Assembly (NCBI GenBank): GCA_026125285.1
Contig: JAHCLO010000006.1
Coordinates: forward strand, 62,001-126,000
Direction: 5' to 3'
Length of the DNA: 64,000 nt
Source of the DNA: Verrucomicrobiia bacterium
GTDB lineage: Bacteria > Verrucomicrobiota > Verrucomicrobiia > Limisphaerales > JADLHS01
The position numbers and the translations under genes were made by a program. The notes below the pieces were generated by a model. It was not told where the DNA came from. It saw nothing but the letters and a program-made list of their open reading frames with translations, and did no database searches. Positions 53,352 through 61,398 of the stretch are shown piece after piece. Numbering within the stretch: position 1 is the stretch's first letter; each line of letters opens with the position of its first letter.

Positions 53352-54065
53352 GGCGATATTGTTTAGCGGCAGTGATTGGAAGTCGAGCGTTCGCAGCGGT
53401 TGCGCCGTCAGGCGCGGTGAGCCGCGAAGCGGCTCAGACTGGCCGCTCGCGACGGCGCGATGGGCGCACCCAGCCGGTGACTACGAGCCACCGCCAGACG
53501 AACGGCTGCCACCACGGCAACTGCGGCCGGAACTGCGGAAGCCGACCGCACGCGACCCAGCACTGCACCGGGAAAGTGACGCGCTGGAAGTAGAGTGCCG
53601 CAACCGCGCACTGCCAGCGCTGCCAGTGGATGCGAACGTAACGTAGTAGCTCTCTATGTGGTGTGTGTGTCATCACCATTGCGCAGCACGGGCCGCGCTG
53701 CGCGATAGCGCATTCAATTCCTCCGGCGACGCAGCTGCCGTGACAGCCTGTGTTGCGCCTGCGGCAGGCTGGCGCGGCAGATGCATTCGCCGTCCATCTA
53801 CGCGGCCTGTGCGGAGCTGACACACACACCACATAGAGAGCTACGGAGTGGAGACACGGACGACAACGCCTGCGAATTGCGATACCACGAATTGCAGCAC
53901 GCCGGATTGCAAGTTATCGCACGCGCCAGTTGAAAACCGTCAAGCGAAAATGTGACGGACGCCGACGGATGCAGACGGAAGTTGAGGGTCAACGAGCGGA
54001 CGCGAGCGGTCGTGTGTTTGGTGACGTGAAATCGGAGTGAAAAAAACGCGTGCTACGGTGCGCGC
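53352..54065. other. Intergenic, strongly palindromic region before portal gene
   Basis: 714 bases contain no convincing gene. They have several hairpins (CCGCGAAGCGG near 53420) and the 27-bp inverted repeat listed separately. The promoter of the late genes should lie at its right end; GAAATCGGAGTGAAAAAAA precedes the portal start. Confidence 0.5.
53646..53844. repeat. 27-bp perfect inverted repeat enclosing a 145-bp hairpin-rich loop
   Basis: 53646-53672 (begins GTAGCTCTCTATGTGGTG) and 53818-53844 (ends CACATAGAGAGCTAC) are exact reverse complements. The inner sequence has further stems: GCGCAGC/GCTGCGC at about 53681-53699, and CTGCCG/CGGCAG with GCCTG/CAGGC at about 53731-53780. No target-site duplication is visible. 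Possibilities are a structured RNA, a MITE-like element, or a replication or packaging signal. Confidence 0.75.
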
Positions 54066-55538
54066 GTGCCGACGGATTCCACACATCCTGATTACGATGC
54101 GAGCGCCGCTGCGTGGTTGAGCGCGCGTGATGTCTTTGCCGGCGAAGCGGCGGTGAAAGCCGCCGGTGAACGGTATCTCCCGAAGTTGGATTCCCAAACG
54201 TCCGAAGAATACAACGCCTACCGCGCACGCGCTTCCTTCTTCAACGCCACCGCACGCACCGCCGATGGTTTCGTTGGCCTGATCTTCCGTCGCGAGCCGA
54301 CGTTCAAACTCCCGGAAATTTCTGCAGGTGTTGGTCGTGCCTTGGCGGCGTTCGTGGATGACGCCGACATGCTGGGCACGTCGTTGTCGTCCTACGCGAA
54401 AAACGTCGTGACCGAAGTTGTCACCGTGGGTCGCGCCGGGTCGTTGGTGGATTGGGAAGACCAGGTTGAACAACGTGCGTATGCCGTCCTCTACACCGCT
54501 GAACAAATCCTGAACTGGCACACGGAACGTGTGAACGGTCGGAATGTTCTGACCCTCGTTGTGCTGCGTGAGGTCAGCAAGAAACCCGTGGCTGGTGAAG
54601 ATGAATTTGAAGCCGACGAGATCGAACAGCTTCGTGTGTTGCGACTCGTTCCGGGTGGAAATGCCGGGTGGTCGTATCAAGTCGAAATCTGGCAGCAAGG
54701 CAGCAAGAAATCCAAGCGTGGAAAAACCGAGTGGACGAAAGTGGAAACAAGGATCCCGCTCCGTCTCGGCAAACCACTGCCGCTGATTCCGTTCGTGTTC
54801 CACGGTCCACGCCATTCGCTGCCGGTCGTGGACAAGTTGCCGCTGGCGGACATCATCGCGGTCAATCTCGATCACTACCGCCTCAACGCGGATTACAAGC
54901 ATGGGATGCACTTCACCGCACTGCCGACGGCGTGGGTCAGTGGCTTCGACAAGTCGTCCTCGCTGCGGATTGGATCAAGCAGCGCATGGGTCGCGGAAAC
55001 TCCGGGTGCAACTGCGGGCTTCCTCGAATTCACCGGGCAGGGTCTGACGACGTTTGAGCGCGCGATGGATCGTGACGAGCGGCTGATGGCCGTCCTCGGC
55101 ACGCGGATGTTGGAAGCGCAGAAGCGCGTCGGTGAATCCGCTGATGCGATCGAACTTCGCCAGAGTGGTGAAAATTCCGTGCTGTCCGCTGTGAGTCTGA
55201 GCGTGAGTGATTCACTCACGCATGTTCTCCGCTGGGTCTATTGGTGGAACTCCACCGAAGAAACACCGGAGGCCGTCGGTGAAGATCGCGTGCTCGTAAC
55301 GGTGAACAGCGACTTCAGCACGAAGGGCATGGCGAGTGATGAAATCACCGCGGTCGTGGCCGCGTGGCAGGCTGGTGCAATCAGTCGCGACACGATGTTT
55401 GAGTTATTCCGTAAAGGTGAAGTGCTGCCGAACGGTCGCACGAATGAGGAGGAAAAACGGCTGGTCACAAGTGCGCCGCCTCCGGTCTCTGGAACTCCCG
55501 TCGGTGAACCCAACAAACAAACAGGAGTGGTGCAATGA
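54066..55538 (+). CDS. Phage portal protein (DUF4055-like)
   Basis: 490 residues from a GTG start at 54066; no upstream ATG fits. The portal pattern is seen in AYRARASFFNATARTADGFVGLIFRREP, GRAGSLVDWE, LPLADIIAVNLDHYRLNADYKHG, and a long helix DERLMAVLGTRMLEAQKRVGESADAIELR. DUF4055 proteins are portals in siphovirus- and podovirus-like phages. It forms the dodecameric DNA gate of the capsid and starts the head operon, four bases overlapping the next gene. Confidence 0.8.
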   Translation: MPTDSTHPDYDASAAAWLSARDVFAGEAAVKAAGERYLPKLDSQTSEEYNAYRARASFFNATARTADGFVGLIFRREPTFKLPEISAGVGRALAAFVDDADMLGTSLSSYAKNVVTEVVTVGRAGSLVDWEDQVEQRAYAVLYTAEQILNWHTERVNGRNVLTLVVLREVSKKPVAGEDEFEADEIEQLRVLRLVPGGNAGWSYQVEIWQQGSKKSKRGKTEWTKVETRIPLRLGKPLPLIPFVFHGPRHSLPVVDKLPLADIIAVNLDHYRLNADYKHGMHFTALPTAWVSGFDKSSSLRIGSSSAWVAETPGATAGFLEFTGQGLTTFERAMDRDERLMAVLGTRMLEAQKRVGESADAIELRQSGENSVLSAVSLSVSDSLTHVLRWVYWWNSTEETPEAVGEDRVLVTVNSDFSTKGMASDEITAVVAAWQAGAISRDTMFELFRKGEVLPNGRTNEEEKRLVTSAPPPVSGTPVGEPNKQTGVVQ

Positions 55539-56113
55539 AAGTTTCGAGTCTCTGGAGAACGCTGACGCGTGAGCAACGCCGGGCGTGGAACGCCTGGGCG
55601 AAGAACAACAAGGTACTGCTCGACGATGGCAGCCGTCGCCGTGTGAGTGGTCGCAAAGCGATGACGATGGTGGTTCGCAACCGCACGATTGCAGGCGAAG
55701 CGGCAAATCCATCGGTCGTGCCCGCAGTGGTGGCGTGGTTGGATGGCGCGCTGGATTTGAGCGATGCCGGCCCGTTCACCGAGAACGCCGGGTTCATCGG
55801 TTTTCGCGCGCAGCAAAACCTTGCCGCCGGAACGAAGTGGTTCGTATGGGCCACGCCGCCCGTGGGCGGGGATGTAGTGAATCCGCGCCCGATGCTGCGG
55901 TTTGTCACGTGCCTCGCGCTTGGGGCAATCGCGTTTGAAGACCTTGTGTATTTGAACGCGCCATACCTGGCGGTGAATGGCTCGTGGGATGGGCCGCTCA
56001 CGGAAGGTGAATGGCCGACGCCGACGTTCGTTTGGTTTCGCGTGCATCAATACGCGAACGGGCAGTTGAGTCCCGGCGTCACGTTGAGCGGGCAGATCGC
56101 AATCGAACTGTGA
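55535..56113 (+). CDS. Hypothetical phage head-region protein
   Basis: 192 residues, starting within the portal stop. The N-terminal LTREQRRAWNAWAKNNKVLLDDGSRR is a helical motif seen in small Mu-like or portal-adjacent proteins; the C-terminal half is beta-rich and ends SPGVTLSGQIAIEL. Function unknown, perhaps head decoration or minor capsid. Confidence 0.6.
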   Translation: MKVSSLWRTLTREQRRAWNAWAKNNKVLLDDGSRRRVSGRKAMTMVVRNRTIAGEAANPSVVPAVVAWLDGALDLSDAGPFTENAGFIGFRAQQNLAAGTKWFVWATPPVGGDVVNPRPMLRFVTCLALGAIAFEDLVYLNAPYLAVNGSWDGPLTEGEWPTPTFVWFRVHQYANGQLSPGVTLSGQIAIEL

Positions 56114-56155
56114 GGTGCGAGCCGCACTGGCAATTAAAACGAGAAAGGAAACACG

Positions 56156-56932
56156 ATGGCACTGAAATACAAATTGAAGTCGCGGGAGGAAATCCCCGCT
56201 GAACACGCGAGCCTTTATGTCGAGCGCGATGGTGCGTTCTACGCGGACATCGAGGGTGTAACCGACAAGACCAAGGCGGATGAGATGCGTAACCACAACA
56301 TCGAGTTGCGGAAACAAATCGAGGAACGCGATGCCCGCTTTGATGGGATTGACCCCGATGAGTTTCGCCGCCTCGTCGAGGAGAAACGCAAACTCGAATT
56401 GCAGGCGCAAGGCCACAAGCCCGAGGAAATCGAGAAGATCGTCGTGGACCGCGTGAAGGGATTGAAGGCCGATTGGGACAAGCAACTCGCGACCGTCACC
56501 ACCGAGCGTGACTCGCTCAACACGCGACTCACCGCGATTCAAATTGACCAGGGCGTCATCACCGCCGCGACCAAGCGCGGTCTGCGCCCGACGGCAATTC
56601 CTGACATCACCGCCCGGGCACGCACGGTGTTCAAGCTGGTGAATGGTGCGCCGCGCGCCTTTGAGGCCGATGGCCAGACGGTGCGTTATGGCAAGGACGG
56701 CGTGACGCCGATGACACTGGAGGAGTGGGTGGACGCACAGACGTCCGACGCTCCGCATCTTTTCGAATCCAACGCTGGTGGCGGGGCTGCCGGCAATCCT
56801 GCCGGGGGTGGGACGGGTTCAAACCGGTCCGTGAAGAATCCGTTCCGCAAGGAAAGTTGGAATCTCACGGAGCAAATGAAACTGCAGAAAACTGACCCGC
56901 AACTCGCCGCGCGCCTCAAGGCCGCAGCCTGA
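56156..56932 (+). CDS. Capsid scaffolding-like protein
   Basis: 258 residues. The long charged coiled coil (DEMRNHNIELRKQIEERDAR ... VDRVKGLKADWDKQLATV) from about 40 to 125 and a Gly-rich linker (GGGAAGNPAGGGTGS), followed by a short C-terminal helix, match phage scaffold proteins of the GP20-like type. It lies directly before the major capsid gene. AGAAAGG precedes the ATG. Confidence 0.75.
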   Translation: MALKYKLKSREEIPAEHASLYVERDGAFYADIEGVTDKTKADEMRNHNIELRKQIEERDARFDGIDPDEFRRLVEEKRKLELQAQGHKPEEIEKIVVDRVKGLKADWDKQLATVTTERDSLNTRLTAIQIDQGVITAATKRGLRPTAIPDITARARTVFKLVNGAPRAFEADGQTVRYGKDGVTPMTLEEWVDAQTSDAPHLFESNAGGGAAGNPAGGGTGSNRSVKNPFRKESWNLTEQMKLQKTDPQLAARLKAAA

Positions 56933-56958
56933 GCGGGTAAAACAGAAAGGTTTGAGTT

Positions 56959-57969
56959 ATGGCTAAGACAGCGTTGGCGGACATCATCATCCCCACGGAG
57001 TTTGAGAAGTATGCGATTGAGCGGACGGCACAGCTTTCCGCCTTCGTGCAAAGCGGCATCATCGAGCACGCGCCTGAGTTCGATGACCTGGCAAGTGGTG
57101 GCGGGCGGGAAGTGAAAATGCCGTTCTGGAAAGACCTGACGGCCGCACGCCAAATCCTGAGCGACAGCGCGCCGCTCGTGGTCAACAAGATCACCAGCGA
57201 TCAGGACATCGCGCGCATTCACAACGATGCGCAGGCGTGGAGCGCGAACCATCTGGCAAAGGTGGTTTCGGGCGACGATCCCATGCAGGCGATTGTTGAC
57301 CTGGTGGGTGACTACTGGGCGCGCATGGACCAGACGTTGGTCATCTCGGCGCTGAAAGGCATCTTCGCGTCGGCGACGATGGCGGGCAACAAGCTGGGCA
57401 TCGCGGCGGAAGCCACCGGCGGGGTGTCGGCGACGACGCAGTTGAACGGCGCAACCTTCGTGGATGCGACCGTGAAGCTGGGTGATCGCGGCGACCGTTT
57501 GACGGCCATCGCGCTGCACAGTGCGACGGAGGCGGCACTGCGGAAGCTTGATCTGATTGACTTCATCCCTGACAGCGAGGGCAAGGCGCAGATCAAAACC
57601 TTCCAGGGCCGCCGCGTCATCGTGGACGACACGATGCCGGTGCGCGCGGGCACGACCAGTGGCTTGGTTTACACCAGCTACCTGTTTGGTCCGGGTGCGT
57701 TCGCCAAAGGTGGTGCGCCGCTGGACTCGACGCCGCTGCAAGGTGGCATCGGGACTGAGGGTGTGGAAATCGCACGGCAAGCGTTGGACAGCGACACCAT
57801 GCTGATCAACCGCCGTCGTTACATCCTGCATCCTCGCGGGGTGAAGTTCACTTCGGCGGCGGTCGTGGGTGACAGCCCGACGAACGCGGAGCTGGAGAAT
57901 GGCGCGAACTGGTCGCGGGTGTTTGAGAACAAGAACGTCCGCATCGTGGCGATTGACCACAACAATTGA
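56959..57969 (+). CDS. Major capsid protein (HK97 fold, likely)
   Basis: 336 residues. Features: IIPTEFEKYAIERTAQLSAF, EVKMPFWKDLT, GDYWARMDQTLVISALKG, TAIALHSATEAALRKL, FQGRRVIVDDTMPVRAG and a C-terminal LHPRGVKF. This arrangement resembles phage major capsid (coat) proteins that use the HK97 fold with an E-loop. No protease gene or delta domain was seen. AGAAAGG precedes the ATG. Confidence 0.85.
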   Translation: MAKTALADIIIPTEFEKYAIERTAQLSAFVQSGIIEHAPEFDDLASGGGREVKMPFWKDLTAARQILSDSAPLVVNKITSDQDIARIHNDAQAWSANHLAKVVSGDDPMQAIVDLVGDYWARMDQTLVISALKGIFASATMAGNKLGIAAEATGGVSATTQLNGATFVDATVKLGDRGDRLTAIALHSATEAALRKLDLIDFIPDSEGKAQIKTFQGRRVIVDDTMPVRAGTTSGLVYTSYLFGPGAFAKGGAPLDSTPLQGGIGTEGVEIARQALDSDTMLINRRRYILHPRGVKFTSAAVVGDSPTNAELENGANWSRVFENKNVRIVAIDHNN

Positions 57970-57992
57970 GTCATGGCGCGGAGCGTGGCGTG

Positions 57993-58244
57993 ATGCTGCG
58001 CTCCGCGCTCTTTGAATCCATGAACCGCTTCTTCGCCATCTATCACGGCCTGACACCGTCCGCGCCCTGGGGCGTGGCGGTGGAGCGTGAGTGTGGTTCG
58101 CCGAAGGTGGAGTTGCTGATGCTCTGCCGCACGGAGAAGGAAGCGGCGCAATTTGCGACTCTGACGAGCCTCGGGCATGGATTGAAAACGTATCGCGACG
58201 AGAAGATCGCCGCGAGTGAGGCCCGAACCGCAGGAGCAAAGTGA
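57993..58244 (+). CDS. Small hypothetical protein after the capsid gene
   Basis: 83 residues from the ATG at 57993, with GGAG nine bases upstream; a TTG at 57966 would give 92 and an ATG at 58020 74. FFAIYHGLTPSAPWGVAVE and a helical tail. Unknown function. It overlaps the next small gene by one base. Confidence 0.55.
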   Translation: MLRSALFESMNRFFAIYHGLTPSAPWGVAVERECGSPKVELLMLCRTEKEAAQFATLTSLGHGLKTYRDEKIAASEARTAGAK

Positions 58245-58420
58245 TGACGAATCTTTATCCCATCATCCGGCGCAAGCGTCGCCCACTCATCGTGGCCGAG
58301 TCCGTGCCGGACGGGCCACCGTCGGCGGTGAAGGCCGACGCGACCAAGGCCGTTGAACCCGTCGTGACTGACAAACCGCAAGCGAGCGATGACAAAAGCA
58401 CTTCTGAACTGGACGCGTAA
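58244..58420 (+). CDS. Small Lys/Arg and Asp-rich phage protein
   Basis: 58 residues, MTNLYPIIRRKRRPLIVAESV followed by an Ala/Asp/Lys-rich tail, too short to name. The start codon overlaps the previous stop and the end runs 32 bases into the next gene. Confidence 0.5.
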   Translation: MTNLYPIIRRKRRPLIVAESVPDGPPSAVKADATKAVEPVVTDKPQASDDKSTSELDA

Positions 58421-59036
58421 AGGCTGGCTGGCCGCGTGGTTGCAAGATCGTCGCCGGGCACGGCAGCACAAGCTGCTGCCAGCGCCGGTGCTCGTCCCGC
58501 TGTATCCCAGCCTGCTCGTGTGGGAATGGAATCTCGCGAATCCCTATAAGTGGAATGTGTGGCTGACGCTCGATGGCGGCGCGACCTACTTCATGCCCGA
58601 GGATTATTGGGCTTACGGTGCGGCCCGACAATTTGCGCCCGACGGCGGCAGCCAACTGCATTTCATCGTTGGCGTGGATGCCAGCGGCAAGGAGATCACG
58701 CACCGCAGCAATGCCGTGCGACCTGATGACGCCATCGCACCGCCGGAAATCAACGGTGGCACTTACGAATGGGAGTCCACCGAGGCGGGGTGGTGGGACG
58801 TTTACATTGATTGGCTGTTCAATCACGCCGGCCATCCGGTCGCGCAGATGGAAGTGTGGTTGAGCCTCAACAACGGCCCGTTCGTCCTGCACGCCACCGT
58901 GTCGAGCGGCAATCCTGGCTACTACTACCCGCAGGCGGCAAACAATGAGACGACGTTCGATTTCAAGGTGCGTTATCGCAACGGCGCGACGGTCGGGCCG
59001 TTCTCGAATGTGTATCGCATCGACATCCAAGTTTGA
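58389..59036 (+). CDS. Beta-rich head/decoration-like protein
   Basis: 215 residues. A hydrophobic and basic N-terminus (LLNWTRKGWLAAWLQDRRRARQ) is followed by a fibronectin-type-III-like domain (VWEWNLANPYKWNVWLTLDGG) and a second beta domain (MEVWLSLNNGPFVLHATV). Possibly a capsid decoration protein. It starts within the preceding small gene. Confidence 0.55.
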   Translation: MTKALLNWTRKGWLAAWLQDRRRARQHKLLPAPVLVPLYPSLLVWEWNLANPYKWNVWLTLDGGATYFMPEDYWAYGAARQFAPDGGSQLHFIVGVDASGKEITHRSNAVRPDDAIAPPEINGGTYEWESTEAGWWDVYIDWLFNHAGHPVAQMEVWLSLNNGPFVLHATVSSGNPGYYYPQAANNETTFDFKVRYRNGATVGPFSNVYRIDIQV

Positions 59037-59039
59037 TTT

Positions 59040-59570
59040 ATGGCGCTGACACTCATCAAAGAAGACGGCACAGGCCGGAGCGACGCGAACGCTTACGCGA
59101 ACGCGGCGGATGGCGACGCCTACCACGACGGGCATTTGTATGCGACCGCGTGGACTGGCGCGACTGCCGCCAAGAAGGATGCCGCGCTGGTGATGGCCAC
59201 GCGCCTGATTGATGCGCAATTCCAGTTCGACGGCGCGAAGCTGAAGGAGACGCAAGCCCTGCAATGGCCGCGCGAAGGTTGCCACGATCCTGATGCCGAT
59301 GGCTGGGGCGGCGGCACGGTCGCCAGCAACGTCGTGCCCAAGCCGGTGATTGAAGCAACGTGCGAGATGGCGCGTGAACTTCTGATTGCCGATCGCACTG
59401 CCGCGCCTGCGGGCGAGGGTTTGAAATACCAGAACGTCGGCACGACGCAGACCGGTTACGACAAGAGCGACACGCGTCCGGTCATTTCCCGCGTCGCCCA
59501 AGGGATGCTTTCCAAGTTTGGCACGCTGCTGAATCGCAAGGGCGGCGTGGTGCGGCTCGTCCGGTCGTGA
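59040..59570 (+). CDS. Head-completion protein, DnaT-like
   Basis: 176 residues. The pattern SDANAYANAADGDAYHDGH ... AALVMATRLIDAQFQFDG ... ALQWPREG resembles the 'putative DnaT-like' phage proteins that in other phages follow the major capsid gene and act as head-tail adaptors. This is the last recognisable head gene, and no tail gene follows. Confidence 0.7.
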   Translation: MALTLIKEDGTGRSDANAYANAADGDAYHDGHLYATAWTGATAAKKDAALVMATRLIDAQFQFDGAKLKETQALQWPREGCHDPDADGWGGGTVASNVVPKPVIEATCEMARELLIADRTAAPAGEGLKYQNVGTTQTGYDKSDTRPVISRVAQGMLSKFGTLLNRKGGVVRLVRS

Positions 59571-59580
59571 ACGCAACGCG

Positions 59581-60051
59581 ATGAAACCATTGCTGACAAT
59601 TTTGATTCTGGCTTGGACCGCGTTGGTTCACGCGCAACATGTCACGCTCGCGTGGGACGCGTCGCCGTCGCCGGAGGTCACGAACTATCGGATTTATTTT
59701 GGCACGAACTCGCGCAGCTATTCGTTTGTGACGAACGCGGGCTTGGCGCTGACGCAGGCGGTCGTGTTGCCGCACACCGGGCGGTGGTTTTTTGCGGCCA
59801 CGGCGATGGACGCGAATGGCCTTGAGTCCGCCTTCAGCAACGAAGTTCAGTGGGAAGCGAAGCCCGCGCCGCCGGTGGTGCGAGGCGAAACGTGGGTGCG
59901 GCTGACGCCGGTGATCGAGCGGAGCACGAACCTCGTGACTTGGCGGAGCGTCGAGGGTGAAGTGACGTGGATAGCGGCAACCAACCCGATGGAGTTTTTT
60001 GCGACGCGACGATTGCTGATCGAACGGGTGCAACGAGTGAATCAACCATGA
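59581..60051 (+). CDS. Secreted Fn3-like protein
   Basis: 156 residues with a signal peptide (MKPLLTILILAWTALVHAQ, cleavage after HAQ). A fibronectin type III fold follows (HVTLAWDASPSPEVTNYRIYFG ... GRWFFAATAMDANGLESAFSNEV). Exported host-like proteins of this type are common in Verrucomicrobiota. In place of a tail or lysis gene, it may be a conversion factor or envelope protein. Confidence 0.65.
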   Translation: MKPLLTILILAWTALVHAQHVTLAWDASPSPEVTNYRIYFGTNSRSYSFVTNAGLALTQAVVLPHTGRWFFAATAMDANGLESAFSNEVQWEAKPAPPVVRGETWVRLTPVIERSTNLVTWRSVEGEVTWIAATNPMEFFATRRLLIERVQRVNQP

Positions 60052-60368
60052 CGAACATGACTCCGAACGAATTTCTCAAAGCGGTGGATCACGCCGCCAG
60101 CATGAATGACCGCTGGTTGTTCCTGGCGGCGTTCTGCCTACTGCTGCTCGGCGGCGGCATTGTGATTTATTGGCTGGTGCGCCAACTGCAAGTTGTCCTC
60201 GCCGATCACAAGGAGTTGCGCGAGTCGCATCACGCGGCGCTGGCGCAAATCATCGAGAGGCAAAGTGAAACCTCACTGAAGCTGGCCGTCTGCATTGATC
60301 ACAACACCGCCGCGCTGAACGAGTGCGCTTTCGAGCTGCGGCGATTCCAAGAAAGGAAGGAAGTATGA
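60048..60368 (+). CDS. Single-pass membrane protein
   Basis: 106 residues from the ATG at 60048, overlapping the previous stop. One membrane helix (FLAAFCLLLLGGGIVIYWLV, about 26-45) and a long C-terminal helix likely to form a coiled coil (VLADHKELRESHHAALAQII). A holin- or spanin-like role is possible, but neither family can be confirmed. Confidence 0.6.
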   Translation: MTNMTPNEFLKAVDHAASMNDRWLFLAAFCLLLLGGGIVIYWLVRQLQVVLADHKELRESHHAALAQIIERQSETSLKLAVCIDHNTAALNECAFELRRFQERKEV

Positions 60369-61045
60369 AGCGACTGAATTTCACCCTGATTGATTTTGCC
60401 GTGATGGCGTCCGTCGGATTGCTGTGCGGCTGTGCCGGCACTGCGCCGCTCAAGGGCGGCAAGGCCACGACGCTGAGTAAACCTACTCAAGGCATTGAGC
60501 AAACCGTCGTCCAGAGCGACAACCCGGCGGCCGTGTCGCGGCAGGATCAAGAGACAGTGCGCACGCGGAGCTACACTGTGCCGACGGGTTCGCGCCTGGA
60601 ATCCGGCACATCGAATGCCGCGGCTGTGGTCGTGAGTGCGCCGATGCCCGTTGTCGAGCGCGAGGAGACACGGGCCAAGACGGAGTTGGGTGCGGCGCAG
60701 AAAGATACCGCGCGCGAACTCGGCGCGAAACTCGCCAGCCTGAAAGGCATCGTGTGGGTCGGTGTCGCCATGTTCGTGTTTGGCCTGGCATCCATCTTTT
60801 ATCCGCCGCTCAAGCTACTGATTGGCAGCGTGACGACCAGCGCGGCGATTGCCGTCGGCGGTCTGGCGCTGATGATTCTTCCGACTTTGGTGGTGGGGAA
60901 CGAACTGCTCATCCTGAGCGGCGTCGGCGTGGCGGTGGGCGGCTGGTTTCTCGCTCACCGTCACGGTCGCCTGCAAGGATTCGTGGACGCCAACAAGGAC
61001 GGCGTGGATGACCGTCTGCAGAATCAGACGAAAGGAGATTTATGA
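60365..61045 (+). CDS. Lipoprotein-like membrane protein with C-terminal Ca-type motif
   Basis: 226 residues from the ATG at 60365 preceded by GAAAGGAAGGA. N-terminal lipobox MASVGLLCGCAG suggests a lipid-anchored Cys near 22-24. Two hydrophobic segments lie at about 135-158 and 165-200. The C-terminus DANKDGVDD matches the DxNxDGxxD calcium motif. It overlaps both neighbours by four bases. Function unknown; an envelope component of the late operon. Confidence 0.6.
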   Translation: MKRLNFTLIDFAVMASVGLLCGCAGTAPLKGGKATTLSKPTQGIEQTVVQSDNPAAVSRQDQETVRTRSYTVPTGSRLESGTSNAAAVVVSAPMPVVEREETRAKTELGAAQKDTARELGAKLASLKGIVWVGVAMFVFGLASIFYPPLKLLIGSVTTSAAIAVGGLALMILPTLVVGNELLILSGVGVAVGGWFLAHRHGRLQGFVDANKDGVDDRLQNQTKGDL

Positions 61046-61368
61046 ATCAGGAAAAGAAGGACCTTCTCTCCCTCAGAAATTTACCCGCCCGGCTGGGCAT
61101 CGGCGAAGCTGCCTGGTTGCTGGGCTTCGGGGAGAATGACATTCCCGTTTTGATGTCGGCGGGTTTGCTCAAGGCGCTGGGCCGGCCCACGACTACCGGC
61201 TCGAAATACTTTGCCACCGTGGATTTGCAGAACTTCGGGAAAGATCCCCGATGGCTGGCCAAAGCCTCCGACGCGGTGGTGAATCATTGGCGGGCCAAGA
61301 ATGCCAGCCGGCGTTCGCCAGCGAAGCGGATGTCGAATCCACTGCTCACCGGCGCGGGATTGAACTGA
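61042..61368 (+). CDS. Small HTH-like DNA-binding protein, paralogue of the one at 5066
   Basis: 108 residues with the same pattern as 5066-5353 (LPARL, AW-LGF, IP-L, LLK-LG-P, KYFAT, WLAKASDA). It is the last plus-strand gene and converges with int2, 30 bases away, an arrangement that suits an excisionase. AAAGGAG precedes the ATG. Confidence 0.65.
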   Translation: MNQEKKDLLSLRNLPARLGIGEAAWLLGFGENDIPVLMSAGLLKALGRPTTTGSKYFATVDLQNFGKDPRWLAKASDAVVNHWRAKNASRRSPAKRMSNPLLTGAGLN

Positions 61369-61398
61369 AGCAATCCCGCACCGGCGCGGCCACTTGGA

